A stretch of 64,000 nt of DNA. It comes from Undaria pinnatifida. Taxonomy: Eukaryota > Sar > Phaeophyceae > Laminariales > Alariaceae. Location of the stretch: positions 9,038,558-9,102,557 of the forward strand of contig JABAKD010000026.1 in NCBI GenBank assembly GCA_012845835.1. The letters run 5' to 3'. The position numbers and the translations under genes were made by a program. Numbering within the stretch: position 1 is the first letter of the stretch; every line of letters starts with the position of its first letter. Positions 54,380 through 64,000 of the stretch are shown piece after piece. Under the pieces are notes generated by a model, which was not told the origin of the DNA, did not search any database, and saw nothing but the letters and a program-made list of their open reading frames with translations.

Positions 54380-55749
54380 ATGGGGGACCACGAGACCATA
54401 GAAGATTTGAAGGAGCAGCTAGCTTCGCAGGCGAGGCTCTTCGAGGAAAGGCTGTCGGCAATCGAGAAGTGTCGGGAGAACACTGGCGGACTGCAGGCGG
54501 CACCCACCGGTGGAGACCTGCCCTCATCAGGTGTAGATATTTCAGCGGGTAGCAGTCTATCCATTGGACCTAGGGAGACCAAGTAGCATCAAATCGGCTG
54601 TTCCCAAAATTTAACGGTAGTGGTGTGGAATACCCTCTGTGGAAGCGACGTTTTGAAGGCTATGCAATCACTAGCGGTTGCATGCAAGCCTTTACGACTG
54701 TGACTGATATGATGGTAGGTGATCCATCTGTGACGTCCCGTTTTTTGCTAGACCAAGCATTTACTGAAATTAGCGTGAAGAGGTCCTGATTAGGTTGGAC
54801 TTGCATAACGGAAAGTATTACCGGCCGCGAGTTGTTGAGCAGGGTGTTCGACACTAATTCTCCTAGTGTAGTTTGGCGTATGCTCAATGGCTGGTTCTTG
54901 CCGAAAACACTGGCTGAGAAGTCTAAGTGGAAACGACAGTTCAACGATACGGTCATGGAGAAGGAGGAAGAACCGATGAGATTTTTCGCGCGTTTAGACA
55001 AGATTGTCGGCGTTTTGGGATCCCTGGGAGTGCACCTACCTACAGAGGATGTGAACCTCAAAACCGTAGACGTTCTCACTGACGACTACGAGCTCGAGCA
55101 GCGTGCCATATTGTACAGAGATAACATCACCCGGGCCGAGATAGAGGCTATAGTCAGGCAAAGACACACAATCATGTCAAGAGGTGCGAGCACCAAAGTT
55201 CGAAATGTAGGACAAGCCCTAATTGAGAACAAGCCTGGCCGCCGAAATTATAAGCAGGAAGGTAGTGGAAAGGGTTGCCGAGCTGGTAAGGGTGTTTCCG
55301 ATGATGTTGTAGCCAAGAACGACAACAGCAGCAGTACGAAGGTCGGGAAGTACGACGACATGCGAAACAAGTGTCACCGATGCTTGGAGCCAGGCCATCG
55401 GCGGTTCAACTGCACCGCGCACGTCATCCCTGCCACGAAGAAGCCGCAAAACGGCTCTGGTGAGATTATAGGATTTTTGGCGATTGGTGTGCTTGGTGAG
55501 AGATATGCGGTAGGAGAGCGCGAGCAGGGTACAGACGGCACAGAGAAATGGATAGCTGATAGTGGTGCGACCTTTCACATGACTAGATCAGCTGACTTAC
55601 TGCGTGACGTCCAGCCTTCCGAGGACAAGGTTAAGATTGGCAATGGCACCCTGGTAGATGTTGAGGGTTACGGGTCGCTGACTGTAGTTTTCCCGAACAA
55701 GGCAGAAGGTGTCACTGTAAGGCTAGATAAAAGTGGCATACGTACCTAG
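54380..55749 (+). pseudogene. gag and protease of the full-length copia element
   Basis: The start MGDHETIEDLKEQL is a short coiled coil, with a frameshift near 54583, then NRLFPKFNGSGVEYPLW (the copia gag N-terminal motif), a TGA at 54787, and a long frame with CHRCLEPGHRRFNC (CX2CX4HX4C knuckle, 55372-55413) and WIADSGATFHMT (protease D-S-G, about 55558). The frame stops at 55747. Confidence 0.88.
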
Positions 55750-55856
55750 CTTGGCTTTCAGCATTTTTTCTTCAAAGACTGCGCACACACGAGGAGTAGG
55801 TTTTGCAACTGACGATAAGGATCTGAGCGTGACCCTAGCGGATGGGCGTCTTTAGT

Positions 55857-57559
55857 TTTGGAGTGATGGATCTGGATACTGTAATTATGGTAGAAGGATT
55901 GATCGTGATGACGACTACATCCCCTCCCCCCTGTTGGTTCCCGAACCCATCGAGAACGTCGTAAAGCCTGCCCACCCCGCGTCCTTGGAGTTTCCTATTA
56001 AAGCCCCCGGTAGTGCTAACTCGTGTGAAACTGAATGGCTCAGTAGTTTGACCTTCTTGCAAGAGAACCCCATGAAACCTGCCCATACTATTCCCCTGGC
56101 GTGCCATGTGATAGGCCCCGGCAGCGCTAACTTGCGTGATACTACTGTAGGCATCAACGTGTTCCACTGCGTACACGGCCATGCAAACGAATTTTTGTTG
56201 AGAGAGATTGCAAAATCTTTAGGTGTAGAGCTACTCGGTAGGTTAAGACCGTGCACTGGGTGTTTCATGGCCAAGGGGTATCGTAAGACGATCGCAAACA
56301 ATACGAAATTATTACGCGCCACAAAGAAGCTAGGAAGAGTTTTCGTGGATCTCAGTGGCCCTAAGGGTATGCCTTCGTTGCTTGGTAAGAAATACGTTAT
56401 GGTAGTGAAGGACGACTTTACCCGGTACGCAAGGGTATGCTTTCTCGAGCGTAAGTCCGATGCTGCTGACGCCTTCAGGAAGTTTTTGGCTGACGTGCGT
56501 GGGGATGGTGTGCCGTCGGAAGTAGAGAGAGTAAGGTCTGACAACGGAGGAGAGTTCCTTGGGGAGGAGTTCGAGGACGTGTGCAGGCAGTATTGCGTAA
56601 GACAGGAATTCACCAACGCAAAGAGTCCGGAGCTAAACGGCGATGCCGAGAGAGCTCTAGGTATCATCCAGAACGCGGCACTTGCCGCGCGCATCCAAGC
56701 CCCCATCCTCTTCCCTCGCGTCGAATTGCCACTGTCGGAGACCCTCTGGGCTGAGGCAGTACACTGGGCGTGCGAAGCCTTGAACCGCACCGCGACCACG
56801 TCCAACCCGGGCAGCAAGTTGCCGTACGAGATGTGGCATGGTAAGGCAACACCCGCATCACCGCGCCCGTTTCTTCGTCCGGGATATTGCCGCTGGAACC
56901 GTCCGTCGAAGTCGTTCCCCAGGTGCGAGAGTAGCTTCTACCTCGGGCCGGGCATCGACCACCCTTGTGACTCATTGCGGATGCTGACGCGGGCGAACAA
57001 GGTGGTGGAAACATGGGACGTCACCTGGGAGGCACCACCGGTCACGGAGGTGCCGCGGGTGCAACTGCAGCAACTGGCATCGCCGGAGCTGGCAGGGGCG
57101 CCGCAGCTGGGAGGGACGTCAGAAAAGGGAGGGGCATCGGAGCTGGGAGAAATGGCAGAGCAGGGAGGGCAAGATGATTTCGATTCTGGCCCAGCGACTC
57201 GATTGCCGATGCTGGGGAGAGGAATCTCCCATCAATCTCGAGTGGCTTCTCCGGCGGGGAGTGTAGGCAATGGTGGTCAAGGTGAGCGGGGTTCTGTTGA
57301 CGGTGTTAATATGCCGGCCCCCGACGCTACCACTGCCCCGTCAGGTGATTATTCGTCGTCGGTAAGCAGTGAATCGTCTGTCGACGGAGAAACCCGAGCG
57401 AGGCGTCATCATCGTACGAGAACGGTCCGGTTACTACGATGGCGCGGACTGCGGCGCGCCAACTTGAATCGCACCTGGTTGGACCTGGAGATGGAGAGCA
57501 GCTGGGACGGACTAGAGCGCAGACGCGAGCGCTCAATAAAGATGCAGCAAGCCTCGTGA
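55857..57559 (+). pseudogene. integrase of the full-length copia element
   Basis: H-x-x-x-H near HCVHGHANEF with CTGC gives the zinc-binding domain (56160-56265). Catalytic residues are Asp in FVDLSGP (56345), Asp in SDNGGEF (56538) and Glu in GDAERAL (56646). Then follows the Pro/Gly-rich integrase C-terminal linker. The 541-codon frame from 55934 is the longest in the window; the part before 55934 is in another frame. Confidence 0.9.
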
Positions 57560-59243
57560 ATGTGTTTGGGCCCGATGAAGGGGGCAAACTAACCCATGAG
57601 CTACTGGCGGTACAGGAGGTTACCCGTAAGCCGGGCGAGTTGCCTGAATGTCTCGTCCGGGAAGCGGGGCCGGAGCCTGTTTCGTACCCTGCGGCGTGCT
57701 CATCGGAGTACTCCGACGTGTGGATGGAGGTGATGTCGAAGAAATTCGACGGGCTCGTGGCGGCCGGAACCTTTGCGGAAGTGACTGAAATTCCTGGGGG
57801 ATGCGATATCGTAGATGCCAAGTGGCTGTACAAGTGGAAGGGTGATTCGCATGGTATGGTTGATAGGGCCAAGGCTCGTATGGTAGCTATGGGGTACCGC
57901 CAGGTAGAGGGGGTAGGTTACTTCGAAACGTTTGCCCATACGGCCTCCGCAACTTTTAACAGGCTGGTAGCGGCCATGGCATGTAAGCGAGACTGGGACC
58001 CGAGGCACTTAGATGTAGACCAGGCATTCATTCAGTCGGAGTTGGACACCGATATCTACTTTCGTCTTTCCCCCCGGTTGTGGATCAGTATCTGACAAGG
58101 TAGTTCTCCTCAACAAGGCCCTTTATGGCCTGAAGCAGAGTGGTTGAGCGTGGTATCAGCTGTTGTCGCCAACTCTGGTGGAGTGTGGTTTCGAGCAATG
58201 CTTGGTAGATCCCTGTGTATTTCGTCTGATGGTTACTGGTGCCGTTGTGGCGATGTTGGTCTTCCATGTGGACGACATCAAGATTGAAGCTACTGAGAAG
58301 GTGACTGAGGTGGTATTTAGTGCCCTCAATCAGAGATTTCCCACCAAACATCTCGGGGAGGTAGATTGGTACATGAGCAGTGAGTGCAAGAGGGATCGGG
58401 AGAAAGGTACTATGGAGATTTCTCAGACTCAGTTGATTCAGAACGTACTGAATCGCTTTGGTGTTTAGAAATCCAGCCCCATCCCCGCAACCCCTTGCTT
58501 GGACCTCAGGCACGTGAGCGAGGAGGAGACCGTAGTGGATGTCTTGTTCCGCGAGATCGTGGGGAGCCTGATGTGGATCGCGAACCAGACGAGGCCCGAT
58601 ATCGCGAATGCAGTTTGGGCAGTCGCCCGGTTTTCTCATGATTCCAAGCCGATTCACTACAAGGCGGCACAGAAGATACTCGAGTATCTGAATGCCGCGT
58701 CGGATTAGCCTTAACTTTCAGGAGGGATAGTGACTTGGAGTCGGTGCAGATGGAGTTTGATTTAGAGACGTACGCAGACGCGGACTACGCCCACAAGGCG
58801 GAGGACAGGTGTTCCGTTTTTGGTGTAGCTGTATGCTGCGGGGGCACGCTAGTGTCTCGGTTCTCTAGGACACAGAAGCGTGTCACCCTATCTACCACTG
58901 AGGCAGAGTACGTAGCAATGGCAAATGGGGTCAAGGAGGCCTTATATGTGAGGGTTATACTGGCATTTCTGATGCCCAGTCTGGAGTCGATGAGCATCAG
59001 CGTGTACGAAGACAACAAGGAGGCGATAGACTTAGATAAAACCCCTTGAGCTCGTCCAACAGTAATCTCATTGACGTACGGTACCATTTTCTCAGAGAGC
59101 TGGCTGCCAGTGGTGACATCTCAGTGCAGCATCTTCGAACGGAAGATCAGCATGCGGATATCCTGAAGAAAACTATTGGTAGGGAGAGGTTCGAAAGACA
59201 CCGCGATTTCCTTGGGATTCAATATTTTCCCTGGTCTTTCTAG
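57439..59243 (+). pseudogene. reverse transcriptase and RNase H, copia type
   Basis: The first part reads DAKWLYKWKGD, RAKARMVAMGYRQ and LDVDQAFIQSELD. There is a frameshift in a C run near 58073, then LLNKALYGLKQSG, a TGA at about 58146, and FHVDDIK, the catalytic YVDD-like motif with the first residue altered (about 58262). It breaks again near 58468, then reads MWIANQTRPDIANAVW and a stop near 58708. RNase H follows: ETYADADYAHK, TLSTTEAEYVAM and YEDNKEA, with the end of the domain (QHADILKK) in a further frame. Confidence 0.9.
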
Positions 59244-59352
59244 TGGATTCCGTTATTGGAGGTAGGCTTTAATGGTAGGCGGTTCGGTCTACGTTTTCCC
59301 GATACCCACCGTGTCAACGCCTAGTCTTGTTAGTTGATACACCTAGAGAGGG

Positions 59353-59789
59353 TGTCAAATGTAGCTTCTATCAACAAATATAGTGTGGTACTCGGGGTAT
59401 TACGAGATGTACGGTAGCCCAGTAATAATATGTGGAAAGCCTGTTGGCTATAGCGAACGGGACATTGCGGGGTATCCGCCATAGTGAGAATTGTTACATT
59501 GTGGCCAGTTGATGGGCAGTGTATTTGTGGTTTGGGGAGGTACGAGGGATTATGGCTCGTGGGCGAGCGTGGTGGGGAGCAGCTTGTGCCCCCCTCCATC
59601 TCACTCTTCTCTACACCCACCTCTCCCCGTGTTCTCTCCGTTTTCGCTTGGGTACTGTTGAGATATTCAAGACATAAACACCATCGTCGTTTATCTCAGG
59701 CATACTGCAGAGGGCAGTACTTTGTCTAAGCACACAACTCGGGGCTGTTGTTGCTACTCCGTCTCCTGAACATCTTTGCCATTGAATAA
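59353..59789 (+). repeat. 3' LTR of the full-length copia element
   Basis: 437 bp, close match to 53906-54340. Confidence 0.9.
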
Positions 59790-59794
59790 ATCTC

Positions 59795-60110
59795 ATGGGC
59801 AGGGTGGACTTCGTCATCGCACATATTATAGCAGCAAGAGTACACCACATTTCATGGACCGCGGCCCGGGTCGGCCTGTGAAAACTCGTGGGCCACCTCA
59901 GGGGCTCGGCAGAGCGGCCCATATAAAGCGCACATCTCATGGGCCGCGGCCCGGCCCGGCCCATCAAATTTTGAGTCGATGGGCCGCGGCCCGACCCGGC
60001 CCGGCCCATCATATTTTCAAAAATTCTCGACCCGGCCCGGCCCGGTCCATGAAATTTTTCGGATCGGCCCGGCCCGGCCCGGCCCGGCCCGCACTTTCGG
60101 CCCATTACAT
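59795..60110. repeat. GGCCC-rich satellite, right part
   Basis: Repeats of GGGCCGCGGCCCGGCCCGG alternate with short AT-rich spacers (CATCAAATTTTGAG, CATATTTTCAAAAATT). The longest run is CGGCC repeated about five times at 60065-60090. Confidence 0.85.
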
Positions 60111-60225
60111 GCCCTGGTTGTTTTAGGGTGATAATGTCTGCCCTGCATCTAGGCAGTGATCGTTAGGATAGATGGATAAAGACACCGGATCCCAGGAGGA
60201 GAACGCCTCCTAACACCGGTAACCC

Positions 60226-60389
60226 TGCACCCCCTTTGAGAACTCTTTGGCATTATGATAGTGTTGTCCTGGACACTTGTCCGTCGGGAGGAGAACCCCC
60301 CGGAGATCCCTGTTCCGAAGTCGGTGGGATTCAATCAACGAACTCGAAAACAATATCTCGTTACTGTAGTTGCACGCCACTATCCACTC
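60226..60389 (+). mobile_element. SINE-A copy 5, 5' truncated
   Basis: Begins in the core (GCATTATGATAGTGTTGTCC), with GGAGATCCCTGTTCCGAAGT and CAATCAACGAACTCGAAAAC, and ends GCACGCCACTATCCACTC, the reverse complement of the family head. The head and box B are absent. Confidence 0.7.
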
Positions 60390-60392
60390 TTA

Positions 60393-61088
60393 GACCTACT
60401 ATTATGGGAAATAGTTTGAGCGACAGTTTATCTCTTTAACAGGCGTCTCCGACGCCAAAAATAATAATAGCCAATTGTGGGACCAAAAATCATTGTTAAT
60501 TCTGGGTTCAGAAATAATCGAGGCCAGAAATCAGCGGATTAAATATTTGGTGATTTCTGAGAAACAGCTCTTCCATCCTCTCAGAACTGGGATTACTTGA
60601 CTTTTGGATACTACCCCGTACCGAGTATCACATGTCACCACTGCCTGCTCTGTGCCTGGTACGATACCTGTCTGCTGTAAACGTCACCCATCACCCACAA
60701 CAAATAATCAAAAACGCACCTACTACAGCACACCGCGCTTGTTGTGCGCGAGACAGATCTTCGTCCTCACACAAACGCGACAGCAGCAGCACCACCACCA
60801 AAACCGCCACAGCAGCACCACACAAACACCACAGCAGCAGCGCAGCAGCAGAGACAGCAGCAGAGGCGGTGGTGACGTAACGTTGCCGGCGACAGTGCAC
60901 GTGCCAGATTTTCAAAAATAAAGGCAAACGGGAAAACAAGACCTACCAATTCAAAATATAACCACTTTCCAAAGATCAGAAGCCATAATAGACGCCCTTT
61001 ATTTCTCATGCAGTTATTTCTGGAGCCTCAAAACTACAAAAATATCCGCTAGAAATAATCGTTCAAACATTTCCCATTATAGTAGGTC
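60393..61088. mobile_element. 696-bp MITE with TTA target duplication
   Basis: Terminal inverted repeats of about 30 bp start GACCTACTAT(T/A)ATGGGAAAT and are flanked by TTA at 60390-60392 and 61089-61091. It separates the tail of SINE-A copy 5 from the head of copy 6. The interior contains a CAG/CAC-rich block (60780-60860) but no transposase. Confidence 0.8.
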
Positions 61089-61097
61089 TTAGGCAAT

Positions 61098-61352
61098 TTG
61101 TGGTCTAGTGGATAGTGCTATAAAACTAAAACAACAGATGGGTCGTGAGTTTGAACATTAACGAGCTCATCTTTGACCTTTCGAGTGTGCGTGTCGGAAA
61201 CACATAGGATTGTTATTACGGTGTATTTCTAGTCATAAACTAGTACGTGGCGAGGGGAGAGCCCCGGAGACCCATGTTACGGATTCGGATTCCATTAACG
61301 GACTCGAAAACACATATTTTGTTAGTTAAATTACACCATTCAGTAGACCACT
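61098..61352 (+). mobile_element. SINE-A copy 6
   Basis: Head GTGGTCTAGTGGATAGTGCT (box A), GAGTTTGAACATTAACGAGC in the box B place (decayed), core GTGGCGAGGGGAGAGCCCCG and CATTAACGGACTCGAAAACA, tail TTACACCATTCAGTAGACCA, which pairs with the head. Confidence 0.7.
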
Positions 61353-61366
61353 AAATCACTGACTTT

Positions 61367-61560
61367 TATGGTCTAGTGGATGGTGCTCAATAATTGACGC
61401 AGGGGTCTAGTTGATAGTGCTATATAATTGTCATGCGTGAGTCTTCTGTTCGAATCCCAACGTCGCTTTTGTCTTATTCGAGGCGTTCGCGCCGGAAACA
61501 TTATGAGCAGTTATGATAGTGTACTCCCGGACTCTAGTCCGTGGTGTTAAGATACGGCCT
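61367..61560 (+). mobile_element. SINE-A copy 7, 3' truncated
   Basis: Two head-like starts (TGGTCTAGTGGATGGTGC at 61369 and GGGTCTAGTTGATAGTGC at 61403), box B CTGTTCGAATCCCAACG, then GCGTTCGCGCCGGAAACATT and a GGACTCTAGTCC hairpin. Similarity stops before the CCCCGGAGATCC segment. Confidence 0.65.
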
Positions 61561-61651
61561 CGAAAGGCCTGTAATTATCCGTATTGAGATAATTTGGATG
61601 GGTTTCGTATGATAAGGTTGGCGTTTTATATTCGGGATAGTCAGAAAATAG

Positions 61652-61800
61652 ATCGGAGGCACGCGCCTCCGATCTCAGACGTCGTCCGGGGCTCTGGTGG
61701 AATCGAATAAAGCTACGTCTCTGCGAAGGAAAACAAAGTGAGTATTCTCCGAGGACCTGCTCAATTGGCAGACCTGCAGGGGATACCCTGTGTCCCCGCC
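61652..61800 (-). repeat. element Z, copy 2 (inverted)
   Basis: Reverse complement of 3650-3797 with most bases identical. The palindrome at 61652-61675 differs from copy 1 by one base near the centre. GGGGACAC and CCCCTGCAGG are both kept. Confidence 0.7.
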
Positions 61801-62081
61801 CAATACTCTTACAATTTGGTGTCGTCGTTGGCTTGGCTTGCTATTGTGGCAGCGTTCCTCCTATCTCTCCGATAGTTGTTTTCGTAGCAATTTTGCTTTT
61901 GGTTTCCATCGAGCCCACAACCCCTGTTCCTTCACGGTAGGCTTCTCAATGGTAGGAGCGCTTTTCCTCCTCCAACGGCGACCACAACAGCTGTGAGATG
62001 GCAGGGGCCCCTCCTGTTGGTCGCCGGGCATGTACCACACGGACCACATCTTGCAACCGCGTGCGGACGACACTGCACTTC
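61801..62081. other. short stretch, no gene recognised
   Basis: Nothing recognised. Confidence 0.3.
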
Positions 62082-62279
62082 GGAGCACAATCCTCGTCTC
62101 GGCTTTTGGTCGCATCAGTTTCCCGCCAGCTGTGTCACGTGGACCACTCCGCAGCGGAACTGCCCAAACCCTATCCATCAGGAGCGCAGTCCTCATCTCG
62201 GCTTTTGGTCGCATCAGTTCCCCGCTAGCTGGTCACATAGACCACTGCACAGCGGAACTGCCCAAGCCCCACCCATCAG
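62082..62279. repeat. 99-bp tandem duplication
   Basis: Units at 62082 and 62181 share TCTCGGCTTTTGGTCGCATC, AGCGGAACTGCCCAA and CCATCA. 99 bp is a multiple of three and the frame LVSAFGRIS / LISAFGRIS is open across both units, but no protein is recognised. Confidence 0.8.
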
Positions 62280-63199
62280 ACTTGTTCGCTCCGCGCTCAG
62301 CCAACATGTTGCACTGCACATCTCCGCGAGCTACCAGCATACGCCCCGAGATCGCCCGTCGACCTGTACCTTTTTTTGCGCTTCGGGGCTGAGGCATAGG
62401 CACGACGCGCCACGGACAATCATACTGGAATCAACCCTTCGAGGGACCAGTGACGGAGACTTCGCTTGCTGAGAGAGCCCATCGGCCTGCATACACCTTT
62501 GCTGACGGAGCCAGACTGGCCTTCGCGGGATCCATTGGACTACGGACACCGTGGTCTAGGAGCTCATGTCGGGGCTCCTTCCTTGTGGTCCTCCTTGGGA
62601 AGGAACACGCGGTGCTCGCGGAATGTTTGGGCTTTCTCGTTTGGCGATTTTTTTCAGTACACGCGTTATCGTATGGGTTTCGGTATATACGCCGATCTGT
62701 CTTGCGCGTCGGACAATTTGTGCTCCGTTTCTGCTGAAAATATAATAGTACAGCTACTAATATGACGCAACCCGGACCCCACCCCAATCTTTCGCGATCA
62801 ACAGCATTCCACTGCGTTACGTATCCTCAACCACCATCATGTTAGCAGCGCTACCAACTACAGTGCAGCATAATGGGCTCGCTGTCAATACATGCAATAT
62901 ACCGCCGGTTTTTTTCTGCTTTAGAAGTCACTGTACAACAGCCGAGCCGCCTACTTTGCTCCTGCCCATTCACCACATAGCTCGACCCTTCAATGCCTCA
63001 GCGTCCACAGTTACAGCACTGCAGCTCTGACACCCTCCGCTGCTGTGCGAGTGCTCCTTGCAAGTTCGATTGGAGAGGTTTTTCGTCTTGGCCCTCGCGC
63101 GACTAGAACTTGAATCTAGTGAACACTAAACTCTGTGCTGGCTTTGTTTTGAGTAAGGCTGTCGGCGTGTGCGATACCCTATATACAACCATTCATGGG
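62280..63199. other. stretch without recognised genes
   Basis: Frames on both strands between 62430 and 62790 have no motif. Nothing else recognised. Confidence 0.35.
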
Positions 63200-64000
63200 T
63201 ACGCGGGGGCTAATACCACTTTCTGTATTGGCACAGCTGCGATAGTGCGGCACACTGTACAGCTGTCGACGCAACTGTCCCTCTATAGTGCGGTCGATGC
63301 GGGTACGGAATTGTTTTCAGCTGTCCAGGCGTGAGGCCGGCTTCCTACTGCTGCCGGTACATGTGCTGCCCTTCCACAATGCAGCTAGGGTCGACGCTGC
63401 ATTTTGTTTTTTGCAGCTGTCAACATGGATACTGTCCGTTGCAATGCAATTTACAGTTGGCGGAGACGCTGGGCATTATACTTTAGGCACAAACACTGCC
63501 TTTCTGCTGCTGTTAGTACATACGCTGCCCTTCACGTTGCTCCTAGGGTCTATGCTGGCATTTTTGTTTTCCTCTGCACATGTTCGGACAGCTACTGCCC
63601 GTTACAGAGCGTTTACTACAATTCGCGGAGACACTGCGCTTTACAGCCATTAATAGTGCATGTGGGGATCAGCCCGTTTGACGCGGTACTTGGGGGCAAA
63701 CAGCCTTTCTTTTCGGCTGCAGGCGTACACACCTTTTCTACAGCTGGTCTCGGTATCATACTACCCTTTTTAAGGCGGCTGGTGTCGTAGTCACCAGTGG
63801 ACACAGGAGCAATCTTGCAGTAATCAGCACTACTGTAAGCTCGACCGTCCCTCTATTGTGCGGTCGGTGGGGGAACTGCCTTGTTAGGACGCTATGCTAC
63901 TCATCTTGGTGCGGTTGGAATTGCCGTCACCTGTTACCACAGCAGCGATACTACAGCAATCAGCGCTACTGTAGGCGCGATCGTCCCCCTATAGTGCGGA
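63200..64000. repeat. higher-order repeat region at the window end
   Basis: 63340-63480 and 63500-63640 are diverged copies (CTGCTGCYGGTACATRYGCTGCCCTTC ... CGGAGACRCTG), spaced about 159 bp. 63793 and 63930 start further copies of a block with CAATCAGC-CTACTGTA and CGTCCCTCTAT-GTGCGGTC; that block also occurs at 63275-63300 and runs off the window end. Confidence 0.65.

Larger units (their letters stand above)
53906..59789 (+). mobile_element. degenerate full-length Ty1/copia retrotransposon
   Basis: LTRs of 435 and 437 bp, a 5-bp target duplication ATCTC (53901-53905 and 59790-59794), and the copia order gag, protease, integrase, reverse transcriptase, RNase H. Stops and frameshifts interrupt every domain, so it is not autonomous. 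LTR copies differ by roughly one base in twenty by eye. A purine tract AGAGAGGG (59345-59352) precedes the 3' LTR. Confidence 0.93.

Noticed and set aside
55915..56817. 300-codon minus-strand frame
   Set aside because: Shadow of the copia integrase frame on the plus strand.
60604..60921. Gln/His/Thr-rich protein
   Set aside because: It runs over a CAG/CAC microsatellite inside a MITE; both strands give open frames.

Overview
This is nuclear DNA from an intron-rich eukaryote. Coding exons are short and split by introns of 1.5-10 kb, acceptors follow long C/T-rich tracts, and most of the window is repeats: Ty1/copia retrotransposons, MITE-like DNA elements, tRNA-derived SINE-like units, minisatellites and large tandem or inverted duplications. 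Two short interstitial runs of CCCTAA suggest a TTAGGG-type telomere. Together this fits a stramenopile such as a brown alga, but the assignment is an inference and other TTAGGG lineages are not excluded. No rRNA gene, bacterial operon or CRISPR array was seen.

The gene content I can defend is small. (1) 1212-8385, plus strand: the last four exons of a cytochrome b561-type membrane protein; splice phases agree and three haem-ligand-like His motifs are visible. (2) 34592 to 20469, minus strand: four exons of a HAD-superfamily phosphatase-like protein resembling the DUF2608 group, with an intron of about 10.5 kb filled by other elements. (3) 53150-53717, plus strand: the last two exons of an unrecognised membrane protein. 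(4) 25218-25853, plus strand: an unrecognised coiled-coil exon with a frame break. A few other open frames look protein-like but I cannot name them.

Layout: 1-8385 b561 gene with repeat-filled introns; 8425-9260 three tandem 310-bp units; 10241-17935 two copies of a 3-4 kb composite repeat (called U here), with a third at 46470-49115; 20469-34592 the HAD gene, whose long intron holds inverted remnants of retroelements, a 793-bp TTA-flanked MITE and the coiled-coil exon; 35600-36210 a duplication; 36469-40163 an internally deleted copia element carrying a nested hAT-like MITE; 40169-44390 minisatellites and hairpins; 44390-46470 tandem duplications; 49100-53150 mostly unassigned; 53906-59789 a full-length but degenerate copia element inserted in a GGCCC-rich satellite; 60226-61560 SINE-like units split by a second TTA-flanked MITE; 61650-64000 more repeats.

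The most interesting signals are: a SINE-like family whose 3' end is the reverse complement of its own tRNA-like box A and which occurs as palindromically joined dimers; a minisatellite in the HAD gene whose unit restates the exon-intron junction with a 5' splice-site motif; and a hairpin at the end of repeat U that shows compensatory base changes between copies and has been cleanly lost in one copy.
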